From an uncultured Veillonella sp. (GTDB lineage Bacteria > Bacillota_C > Negativicutes > Veillonellales > Veillonellaceae): a stretch of 13,671 nt of DNA. Under the pieces are notes generated by a model. That model was not told the origin of the DNA. It saw only the letters and a program-made list of their open reading frames with translations, and did not search any database. The stretch covers positions 1 through 13,671 of the forward strand of contig CAAFRK010000161.1 in assembly GCA_900765235.1 (NCBI GenBank), in the 5' to 3' direction. The position numbers and the translations under genes were made by a program. Shown piece by piece: positions 6,398 to 13,294 of this stretch (the first letter of the stretch is position 1; every line of letters begins with the position of its first letter).

Positions 6398-7732
6398 CTA
6401 AATAACGGTAACATCTGTATTAGATACAAATTTATTGAGGACGCGTACCTCTTCAATCATATCTTGATGACTCATCAAGAAGCTTTCAGAGTCCTCTCTA
6501 ATACATTTTAAGAACTCAACGATTTCATATCGTAAGCCTTCACCTTCAAACTTATAGAAGTATTTTTGGTTTAAGTTTACATCTTCAAAACGCAATTCAA
6601 AGAATTCTGTTTTCCACCAAGGTGCAGGTACATAGATATATCCTTTAGAACCAGATATAACTAAATCTCCCTCTGCCTTAGCATTAATTGCCACAGTAGC
6701 AGAGGCCATAGCATCATCATAAAGAAAATTAATCTTTGATAAAATATCGATATCATCAACCTTATGACTTATAAAATCAACTCGATTATAATCAAATCCT
6801 AGGAGTTTAAAGATAGCTAATAATGGATAGGATGCTAAGGATAAAATACTACCACCAGCTATTCTAATTTGATTAGCCAAATCTTCTCCCAAAACTTGTG
6901 TAAAATTAGCTTCTACATTAAAGATTTTACCAATTTTTCCACTACGAGCCATGGCAATTAACTTATTAAATGCAGGACTATAAGCTGTTTTCAAGCCTTC
7001 CATCAATACTAAGTTTGAAGATTTCGCTAAGTCCATTAAGCGTAATGCTTCATCAAGATTACTACTAAATGGGAATTCTGTTAATACATGTTTTTTGGCT
7101 TGTAGTGCTTTTTCGATATAAGCACCACGTTTGGATAAAGGCATATTAATATATACTGCATCTACTTTATCTAGCAATTCTTCAGATGAACCAAATTGTT
7201 CTAAATTATTAAATTGATGTGATTTATATATAGTATCAACCGATTCTGCCTCTGTGTACCCACCAATAATATCGATGCCACTAACAAATTTAGACTCATC
7301 CAAAAATCTATCTAATATAATTTCATTACCAATGATACCAAGTCTAATATTCTCAGAATTTCTAATCTGCGTACTTGAAATACCTTGTGTTCTTGGTAAG
7401 TAAACTACTTTGCAATACTCATTTAAATAGTCAAAATAGCCTTCCCAATCAGATCCAACGGTAAATATATCTACATTAAATCGTTTAATATCATCTATTT
7501 TTTGGCCAAAATATTCTTCTACTACAATTTCATCTGCAAAACCTGTAGCACGCACATTATCAATGCGCGTCATTAAAGAATCACGAACATTAAATTTACC
7601 TCTAGATTTATCAAAATAGTCAGACGTAACCCCAACAATTAGGTAGTCACCTAATGCTTTTGCATTCTTTAATAGATTGTAATGTCCCTCATGAAACAAA
7701 TCATATGTTCCATATGTTATCACTTTTACCAT
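6398..7732 (-). CDS. Fusion: TagD-like cytidylyltransferase + Gfo/Idh/MocA oxidoreductase-like domain
   Basis: This 444-residue two-domain protein has an N-terminal domain (1-128) that closely resembles glycerol-3-phosphate cytidylyltransferase (TagD/GCT): VITYGTYDLFHEGH (4-17) carries the HxGH CTP-binding motif, followed by VGSDWEGYFDYL (92-103) and RTQGISSTQIR (114-124). It should attach CMP to a small phosphate such as glycerol phosphate or a relative. Residues 129-444 resemble the Gfo/Idh/MocA NAD(P)-dependent oxidoreductases: a Rossmann start LGIIG (131-135), KKHVLTEFPFSSNLDEA (213-229), MEGLKTAYSPAFNKL (244-258) and GGSILSLASYP (293-303). In the usual family the equivalents read EKP and an Asp-containing D-x-G-x-Y; here they are EFP (219-221) and Ser298, so the normal catalytic Lys and Asp positions are lost. 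The oxidoreductase half may thus be non-catalytic or altered. The gene begins 1 nt after the aminotransferase stop (TAA-T-ATG), implying coupling. Confidence 0.85.
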   Translation of the reverse strand: MVKVITYGTYDLFHEGHYNLLKNAKALGDYLIVGVTSDYFDKSRGKFNVRDSLMTRIDNVRATGFADEIVVEEYFGQKIDDIKRFNVDIFTVGSDWEGYFDYLNEYCKVVYLPRTQGISSTQIRNSENIRLGIIGNEIILDRFLDESKFVSGIDIIGGYTEAESVDTIYKSHQFNNLEQFGSSEELLDKVDAVYINMPLSKRGAYIEKALQAKKHVLTEFPFSSNLDEALRLMDLAKSSNLVLMEGLKTAYSPAFNKLIAMARSGKIGKIFNVEANFTQVLGEDLANQIRIAGGSILSLASYPLLAIFKLLGFDYNRVDFISHKVDDIDILSKINFLYDDAMASATVAINAKAEGDLVISGSKGYIYVPAPWWKTEFFELRFEDVNLNQKYFYKFEGEGLRYEIVEFLKCIREDSESFLMSHQDMIEEVRVLNKFVSNTDVTVI

Positions 7733-7733
7733 A

Positions 7734-8810
7734 TTATTTACCTGTAATCTCTTTAATGACTGATTTCATTGTTTCTACGAGCATTTTATTATCCTCAATG
7801 GTTGTATCGCCAATATGAGCAACGCGTAGAACATAGTCTTCATTAACCCCACCTGTAGGATTTACAAAAATATCGTATTTATCTTTCAAAATTGTAAATA
7901 CCTCTTTAGCAATTGGTTGTTCAAAACGGATAGGCGTAACCGCATTACTGATGCTGAAAGTAGGAAGAGATACCGGTAATTCTTTAATTCTATTTCTGAA
8001 ATCTTTCGCCACACTATCAATACGAGCTAAATAGTTTTCAAAACCTTCCTCTTCAATCAGATGTAATGCTTTATTCATTTCTAAACATACCCCAACAGCA
8101 GGTGTGAATGGTGTTTGACCTCTTGTAAAGTTTTTTACATATTGGTTGAAATCAAAGTAAAGATTCTTAATATGATTATTTTTTACACGTTCTTCATATA
8201 ATCTATCACTAATTACAATAGGGGATATACCTGGTGCAATACAAAGACCTTTTTGGGAACTCAAAATAGTAACATCAATATTATTACCAGCCATATCATA
8301 ATGATCAATTAAGAACGAACTAATGGCATCAATTACCAAGTATGCTTCTTTCTTTTTAGCGAAATTGCTTAATAAATTAATATCATATAACTGTGCGGTC
8401 GAAGTTTCATCAATATTAGCAATAACAAATGTAAATGATTGTTCTTCTACGGCAGCAAAGTGTTTCGCGGTTAACTCCTCACCGTCTTCTAATTTAATCA
8501 CGGTATGAGGTATCTCATGGAGTTCACATAAATCGACGAAACGTTGACCAAAAGTACCACCATTAATAACTAACACATGGTCTGTTTCATTCATACAATT
8601 CATAATAGTAGCTTCTAAAGCACCCGTACCAGAAGCTGTTAAGTAGATGGATTTATAGCTTTCTGGTGCATTCATAAATTTTTTAAGCAGTCTATCTGAA
8701 TCTAACATAACTTCAGAAAATTCTGTTGTTCTAAAATAAGGAACTTGTTGATGTCTTACATCAAGAATTTCCTGTCTCATTTGAGTTGGTCCTACTGTAA
8801 ATAGTTTCAT
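7734..8810 (-). CDS. Class V PLP-dependent aminotransferase (PhnW/alanine-glyoxylate aminotransferase-like)
   Basis: This 358-residue fold-type I PLP enzyme belongs to the class V group containing 2-aminoethylphosphonate-pyruvate and alanine-glyoxylate aminotransferases. Motifs in order: FTVGPTQMR at the N-terminus (4-12), the phosphate-binding ASGTGALEA (59-67), ETST (135-138), the PLP-ring Asp in VIDAIS (159-164, Asp161), the Schiff-base lysine in SSQKGL (184-189, Lys187) and GQTPFTPAVG (231-240). It should interconvert a small aldehyde or keto compound and an amine. Given the cytidylyltransferase and licD neighbours, I infer that it makes the amino group of an alcohol phosphate or phosphonate later activated as a CDP derivative. 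No phosphonate-forming genes are seen. The start at 8810 is chosen over an upstream in-frame ATG at 8837 because GAGGGG lies about 9 nt before it and because the longer form would overlap licD. Confidence 0.85.
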   Translation of the reverse strand: MKLFTVGPTQMRQEILDVRHQQVPYFRTTEFSEVMLDSDRLLKKFMNAPESYKSIYLTASGTGALEATIMNCMNETDHVLVINGGTFGQRFVDLCELHEIPHTVIKLEDGEELTAKHFAAVEEQSFTFVIANIDETSTAQLYDINLLSNFAKKKEAYLVIDAISSFLIDHYDMAGNNIDVTILSSQKGLCIAPGISPIVISDRLYEERVKNNHIKNLYFDFNQYVKNFTRGQTPFTPAVGVCLEMNKALHLIEEEGFENYLARIDSVAKDFRNRIKELPVSLPTFSISNAVTPIRFEQPIAKEVFTILKDKYDIFVNPTGGVNEDYVLRVAHIGDTTIEDNKMLVETMKSVIKEITGK

Positions 8811-8827
8811 AATATAATCCCCTCTTA

Positions 8828-9679
8828 TTATTTCCAATACACTCTATAGTTATGATGCGGTACCTGGCGATCTTTAGGTGGTGCTTCCATATAATTATTG
8901 TACAAATGACTTAAATAGAAATCGCTATCTGTAAGTCCCCAAAACTCAGTATCCTCAAAAGGATATAAACTTCTATTATCAAACAAAGTTTTTTCGTATA
9001 CTTCCCGTTTATTACCACTCGCACAATCGACGAGAACACTTATGTAGTTCGAATTGGAAAATGGATACTGTTGGGCATCTTGATTAATCTTTTTGATTAA
9101 ACTTGTAGTTGGTAAAAAATGCATTAAACTAATAGCACCAAATTTTAAGAATGTACGAACATAACCTTTTAACTTTGCAAAGCTACCTTTAGAGTCTACA
9201 TAACGATTACTGAATGTAAACTTCATAGAAGACCCATGGAATAACAAGTTTAAAAATTGTTGATGTCTAAATATTTTTTGTTGTGCCTGTGTTTCATCCG
9301 GTAACCCATCAATTGGGAAAATATCTATAAATACACCTGCTTTATCAAAATTACGCCATAATGTATTATCAATCATAACCGTTTCTTGATCGAATACCTT
9401 TGCCATTGTATAGGTATAAGTATCATCGTTTTCAATAGAAAACACTTGATATCTTGAGTTATGCTCATTATATGTCTTAATAAAGCGATTATAATCATCC
9501 CGTGGCATCATGATATCAATATCATCATCCCATGGAATAAAACCTTTATGTCTAACGGCTCCCAACATTGTTCCATACGCTAATACATATCGAATATCAT
9601 GTGTATCACAAAAATGTGCCACATCTTTTAAAATATCTAAAGCGACACTCTTAATCTCCGAAAATCCAATTTCTCTCAT
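8828..9679 (-). CDS. LicD-family phosphotransferase B
   Basis: This second LicD-family protein is 283 residues. It carries YGTMLGAVRHKGFIPW (35-50) followed by the metal-binding DDDID (51-55) and MMPRDDYNRF, then FIDIFPIDG (112-120) and a C-terminal APPKDRQVPHH (266-276). It probably transfers a phospho-substituent from a CDP donor to the glycan. The start at 9679 is preferred because GGAGGA lies 9 nt upstream; the longer frame from 9703 has no ribosome site. It sits 17 nt before the aminotransferase gene. It shares the active-site motifs with the other LicD protein but differs widely elsewhere, so the two may place the substituent on different acceptors or use different donors. Choline as donor cannot be excluded, but no choline uptake or licA-type gene is in the window. 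Confidence 0.87.
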   Translation of the reverse strand: MREIGFSEIKSVALDILKDVAHFCDTHDIRYVLAYGTMLGAVRHKGFIPWDDDIDIMMPRDDYNRFIKTYNEHNSRYQVFSIENDDTYTYTMAKVFDQETVMIDNTLWRNFDKAGVFIDIFPIDGLPDETQAQQKIFRHQQFLNLLFHGSSMKFTFSNRYVDSKGSFAKLKGYVRTFLKFGAISLMHFLPTTSLIKKINQDAQQYPFSNSNYISVLVDCASGNKREVYEKTLFDNRSLYPFEDTEFWGLTDSDFYLSHLYNNYMEAPPKDRQVPHHNYRVYWK

Positions 9680-9712
9680 CAAAAAAATTCCTCCATAATA
9701 CAAATAGGTCTA

Positions 9713-10471
9713 TTATTTAAAGAATTTTCTTTTCAAGAATAATCCACCTTTTTTAATCCAGTTTTGTGGCTCCATAAATGATACATTTTGTTCCTTATAG
9801 TCAATGTTATTGGCTTCAAGCCATACGTCGAGCAAGATTTCACTTACGAAACCATAGATGCGCGCTTCGTATGTATCATAATCGGAAATATCGACGCGAT
9901 GTTCAATCTCTTCCAAGATGGAGAACATCCATTCACAGTATTGATCAAAGAGGTCGCGTCGCATGACGAACATATTGAACATATGCGCCCAAGTGCGATT
10001 ACAAACCTTTGTGAAAGCTGCGCTATATTCAGGATATTTCTCAGCGATGATTTGCTCTGCCGCATCAAGGCCATCGCTATGATGCGCATTATTATAGTGA
10101 GAACGGTTAGATTCAATATAATATTTGCGTTTATCCGCCACGACTACAGGATACTTTGAAAGTAGTTGTTCCCATTCCGCTCCTGTAAGAATTTGGTTCT
10201 TTTTATCCTCTACGGAACGCACCTCTTTGCGCGTAAAGTAACGTCTATAATGGACGAGACCGATATAGTCCGCATCAAGGTTTTTCCAAGCCCAATAAAG
10301 GCCTGTCAATTCGCAGTAATTTGCATTTTTTGAGGAAATATTATCCCCTGTATGATCGCCAGTATAACCAATATCAGCCTTGCCCTCTCTACCTACATGG
10401 ATTGGCATGTATACGGAGTCCTCTGGCATCCAATATTGCTTATGTGTAGCTACTAAAATCTTAATATTCAC
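9713..10471 (-). CDS. DUF4422 capsular polysaccharide glycosyltransferase, probable galactofuranosyltransferase
   Basis: This 252-residue protein belongs to the DUF4422 family found in many capsule and O-antigen loci. Visible family features are an N-terminal KILVATHKQYWMP (4-16), NYCELTGLYWAWKN (51-64) and YIGLVHYRRYF (69-79). Members of this family have been linked to galactofuranose transfer, and the neighbouring glf gene would supply UDP-galactofuranose; the substrate assignment here is therefore inference. It starts with GTG at 10471, supported by AGGAGAG about 8 nt upstream. It lacks membrane spans and has a basic C-terminus (LFLKRKFFK) that could touch the membrane. Base composition looks visibly richer in G+C than the licD-wzy genes that follow, similar to glf and wbaP. 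Confidence 0.82.
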   Translation of the reverse strand: MNIKILVATHKQYWMPEDSVYMPIHVGREGKADIGYTGDHTGDNISSKNANYCELTGLYWAWKNLDADYIGLVHYRRYFTRKEVRSVEDKKNQILTGAEWEQLLSKYPVVVADKRKYYIESNRSHYNNAHHSDGLDAAEQIIAEKYPEYSAAFTKVCNRTWAHMFNMFVMRRDLFDQYCEWMFSILEEIEHRVDISDYDTYEARIYGFVSEILLDVWLEANNIDYKEQNVSFMEPQNWIKKGGLFLKRKFFK

Positions 10472-10529
10472 TAGTACTCTCCTACATGAGTGTTGATTCT
10501 CAAATCTATATTTACGTCGGAAATAGAGC

Positions 10530-11627
10530 TTATGCTAATTCCTTTTCTACTAATGCCAAGGCACTAGCAATAACCTTATCCATATCGTAATATTTATATT
10601 CCCCTAAACGACCACCAAAGATAACATTGGAAATCGTTTCAGCCTTTTTAACATATTTTGCGTAAAGGTCTAAATTCTTTACATCGTTCACTGGATAATA
10701 GGCTTCTTCGCCGATTTTCCAGTCTTTTGGATATTCTTTTGTTACATATGTAACAGGTTGTGTACCAAATTCAAAATGCTTATGTTCAATAATGCGAGTA
10801 TACGGAATGTCCCCTTCTGTATAGTTCACAACGGCAACACCTTGATGATTTTCCTCTTCAAAACATTCAGTTTCAAAGTGAAGACCACGATATTCCAATA
10901 CACCTTCAGAGTAATCAAAATACTCATCAATAGGACCTGTATAGATAATTGTATCTGCCAAGGCTTCATATTCATCGCGATGTTTGAGGAAGTCTACACC
11001 TAAACGAACTTCAATACCCTCTAACATGCGTTCAATCATCTTGGTATAACCGCCCATAGGAATGCCTTGAAAACGGTCATTAAAGTAATTGTTATCATAG
11101 GTATAACGAACTGGTAAACGCTTAATAATGAAAGCTGGCAATTCTGTACATTTGCGGCCCCATTGTTTTTCCGTATACCCTTTGATGAGCTTTTCGTAAA
11201 TATCTGTACCTACAAGGCTAATAGCTTGCTCTTCTAGGTTCTTAGGTTCACTTGTAATAGCAGCCCGCTGTTTCGTAATGATATCCTGTGCCTCTTTTGG
11301 AGTACGAATATTCCACATTTTAGAGAATGTATTCATATTAAACGGCAAATTGTACATTTCACCTTTATAATTTGCTACAGGGCTATTTACATAGTGATTG
11401 AACTCAGCAAATTGATTAACATAATCCCACACATGCTTCAAAGATGTATGGAAAATATGGGCACCATACACGTGAATGTTAATATCATCTTTGCTTTCAC
11501 AATACAAATTACCTGCTATATGATTACGGCGATCGATAACAAGTACAGATTTACCACGCTTATGCGCCTCATGGGCAAATACAGCACCAAATGGGCCTGC
11601 CCCAACTACTAAATAATCGTATTTCAT
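10530..11627 (-). CDS. glf: UDP-galactopyranose mutase
   Basis: This 365-residue flavoenzyme converts UDP-galactopyranose to UDP-galactofuranose in the cytoplasm. The length is normal for bacterial Glf. The FAD-binding start is VVGAGPFGAVFA (7-18) with VIDRRNHIAGN (30-40). Family motifs follow: HVYGAHIFHT (52-61), YNLPFNMNTF (92-101), YTEKQWGRKC (151-160), the Arg-rich VRYTYDNNYFNDRFQGIPMGGY region at about 173-194, and a C-terminal FGGRLGEYKYYDMD (337-350). No key segment appears missing. The ATG overlaps the wbaP stop by one base (TAATG), with AAGGGG about 8 nt upstream, so the two are probably translationally coupled. Its presence indicates a galactofuranose-containing glycan. Confidence 0.97.
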   Translation of the reverse strand: MKYDYLVVGAGPFGAVFAHEAHKRGKSVLVIDRRNHIAGNLYCESKDDINIHVYGAHIFHTSLKHVWDYVNQFAEFNHYVNSPVANYKGEMYNLPFNMNTFSKMWNIRTPKEAQDIITKQRAAITSEPKNLEEQAISLVGTDIYEKLIKGYTEKQWGRKCTELPAFIIKRLPVRYTYDNNYFNDRFQGIPMGGYTKMIERMLEGIEVRLGVDFLKHRDEYEALADTIIYTGPIDEYFDYSEGVLEYRGLHFETECFEEENHQGVAVVNYTEGDIPYTRIIEHKHFEFGTQPVTYVTKEYPKDWKIGEEAYYPVNDVKNLDLYAKYVKKAETISNVIFGGRLGEYKYYDMDKVIASALALVEKELA

Positions 11628-13063
11628 TAATAGGCCCCTTTCGATTTAACGACAGCCAACACAGTTTTCAAAAGATATACAATATCGATCCATACGGACC
11701 AGTTATGAACATACCAAGAGTCCATTAATACACGCTCTTCATAGGTAGTATCGCTACGACCGCTAACTTGCCATACACCGGTAATTCCTGGTGGTACAAG
11801 GTAAAAATCGTTGATATAGTCACCGTATTTCACGATTTCATCACGCACGATAGGACGAGGACCTACGAGGCTCATATCACCAACGAGAACATTCCACAAT
11901 TGTGGCAATTCATCAAGACTCGTTTTGCGAAGGAATTTACCAATACGAGTAACACGAGGATCATCTTTCAATTTGAAATCTCGTTCCCATTCCTCACGGG
12001 CTGCAGGGTTTTCTTTCAAATATACCTCTAATGCCTCTTGTGCATTCGGCACCATGGAGCGGAATTTATAGCATGGGAACTCTTTACCACCTTGGCCAAC
12101 GCGCTTATGACCAAATACGATAGGCCCTGGAGAATCTAGATAAATCAATACAGCTACAATGGCTAAAATTGGCAAAATCAAGAGGCCCCCACATACAGTA
12201 GCTACAATATCAAATATGCGCTTCATAATGCGGTTAGACTTGCGAGCCAAGTTATTTTGTACGCGCAATACAACGGCTTGCTCTTCCATCATGCCACGAG
12301 CCGTAATATTACTTGTGGGCAAACCAAATAATTCAGGCACAAAGGCTACTCGTTTTACCAATAATTGCAATCGATTGATCAAAGATACTAACTTTTTAGG
12401 TTCTAACCCTGGTGCACAAATAAGAACTGTTTGTACACCTGTATCTTTGATAACATGTTCAACATCGGAAAAAGCACCTAAACATGGATATTCTTTAGCA
12501 ATAGTAGAGGATTTGGGATTATCATCTACATAACCAATAATCTTGTACGTAGCAATCGGCATACGATCTAAGGATTTCTTTACGAGCTCTGCTGTTTTAC
12601 CTGCACCAACTAATAAAACTGGTATCGTTAAGTATCCGGCCTTAGAAAGAATCTTGCCTACAATAAAACGGGAGCTAAAGATAAAGATCAACATGAATAA
12701 GTAAGCAAAGACAACAAATAATCGGGATACATCGTTGATTACGTGCCCTGTATACATGAGCACAATAGATACAACTACGCCAATCGTGATACTGCGGAAT
12801 AGGTTTTTCATAGTATCCCAATAAGGGGATACTACTGAGTATGCATTATTGAGAAGTAATATGGCTAAAAATACGAAAGGTATAATGCCATATACATAGA
12901 TTTCATCTACCTTAAAATGTGGACTAACCGGTAAAAATGGCAAGTTTAACCGCAAATAATAAGCTGCTAATGTCCCTAAAACAATAGAAACATAATCGGC
13001 TATAAGCACTATTATTTTACTAACAAGCAACTTGTTGTGATTATTATATCCATAACTATTCAT
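11627..13063 (-). CDS. wbaP: Undecaprenyl-phosphate galactose phosphotransferase (WbaP-type initiating enzyme)
   Basis: This polyprenyl-phosphate hexose-1-phosphate transferase starts the repeat unit on undecaprenyl phosphate at the inner membrane. With the start at 13063 it has 478 residues, close to the well-known WbaP length. Four or so N-terminal membrane spans (about 10-135) are followed by a Rossmann-like CoA-binding/NAD-like domain ([11 protein letters not shown], 149-159) and the re-entrant helix (about 283-310). The catalytic domain carries [18 protein letters not shown] (320-337), the Asp-Glu pair in [10 protein letters not shown] (382-391), [10 protein letters not shown] (395-404) and [13 protein letters not shown] (424-436). 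Galactose is the likely sugar but glucose cannot be excluded. The frame stays open upstream to 13144, but that start is TTG, has no ribosome site and would run through a terminator hairpin; the chosen ATG has GGGG about 7 nt upstream. Confidence 0.9.
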   Translation of the reverse strand: MNSYGYNNHNKLLVSKIIVLIADYVSIVLGTLAAYYLRLNLPFLPVSPHFKVDEIYVYGIIPFVFLAILLLNNAYSVVSPYWDTMKNLFRSITIGVVVSIVLMYTGHVINDVSRLFVVFAYLFMLIFIFSSRFIVGKILSKAGYLTIPVLLVGAGKTAELVKKSLDRMPIATYKIIGYVDDNPKSSTIAKEYPCLGAFSDVEHVIKDTGVQTVLICAPGLEPKKLVSLINRLQLLVKRVAFVPELFGLPTSNITARGMMEEQAVVLRVQNNLARKSNRIMKRIFDIVATVCGGLLILPILAIVAVLIYLDSPGPIVFGHKRVGQGGKEFPCYKFRSMVPNAQEALEVYLKENPAAREEWERDFKLKDDPRVTRIGKFLRKTSLDELPQLWNVLVGDMSLVGPRPIVRDEIVKYGDYINDFYLVPPGITGVWQVSGRSDTTYEERVLMDSWYVHNWSVWIDIVYLLKTVLAVVKSKGAY

Positions 13064-13081
13064 ACTAATACCCCAAACTAT

Positions 13082-13125
13082 AAAAAAAGGTTGTTTTCTC
13101 AATACAATTTTTAAGAAAACAACCT
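13082..13125 (-). terminator. Intrinsic terminator in the wbaP leader (putative attenuator)
   Basis: On the - strand a perfect 12-bp stem (13125-13114 AGGTTGTTTTCT with 13099-13088 AGAAAACAACCT) closes a 14-nt loop and is followed by an uninterrupted run of seven T (13088-13082, the first in the stem). It ends only 18 nt before the wbaP ATG, leaving no room for an ordinary promoter. Any transcript for the operon that starts upstream must pass it, which points to attenuation or processive antitermination. Confidence 0.82.
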
Positions 13126-13163
13126 CTAAACCATACGAATACAATGTACCAATATTTACTTAT

Positions 13164-13172
13164 ATTGTATCA
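13164..13172 (-). promoter_or_regulatory. Candidate extended -10 promoter for the polysaccharide operon
   Basis: On the - strand TGATACAAT (13172-13164) fits the TG-n extended -10 pattern (TACAAT against TATAAT). No clear -35 box is present at normal spacing. Initiation near 13157 would give a leader of about 75 nt ending at the terminator before wbaP. Confidence 0.45.
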
Positions 13173-13185
13173 TATTCAAAAGTTT

Positions 13186-13210
13186 AAAACTATGAAAAAC
13201 CATAGATTTT
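13186..13210 (-). terminator. Weak hairpin downstream of the O-antigen ligase-like gene
   Basis: On the - strand CTATG (13205-13201) pairs with CATAG (13194-13190) around GTTTTT. Flanking AAAAT and TTTT extend the stem with one bulge. The stem is A+T-rich and short, so it is only a possible weak terminator for the upstream gene. Confidence 0.3.
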
Positions 13211-13294
13211 AGCTATCTTTTATGTAGTTTTTTGGAGATTCTCAGTCTATTTAAATCAGACATAAAAATCAATTAAATAATGCGTAAATATTTT

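Noticed and set aside
7734..8810. A plain aminoethylphosphonate pathway
   Set aside because: The aminotransferase resembles PhnW, but PEP mutase and phosphonopyruvate decarboxylase genes are absent here and the cytidylyltransferase resembles the glycerol-phosphate type. I keep it only as one possible outcome.
9680..9703. Longer start for licD gene B at 9703
   Set aside because: There is no Shine-Dalgarno before it, whereas GGAGGA lies at ideal spacing before 9679.
9788..10159. 123-codon open frame on the + strand inside the DUF4422 gene
   Set aside because: It lies opposite a clear conserved protein, has no family resemblance and no ribosome site of note. The same holds for the + strand frame at 12159-12533 inside wbaP.
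13077..13110. Promoter overlapping the terminator stem (TATAGT as -10 with TTGTAT or TTGAGA as -35)
   Set aside because: The spacings are 19 and 14 nt and both boxes are poor. It remains the main alternative to attenuation and should be tested by start-site mapping.
13064..13144. Longer wbaP reading frame beginning at 13144
   Set aside because: Its first codon is TTG with no ribosome binding site, it would translate straight through the terminator hairpin, and the shorter form matches the normal WbaP length.
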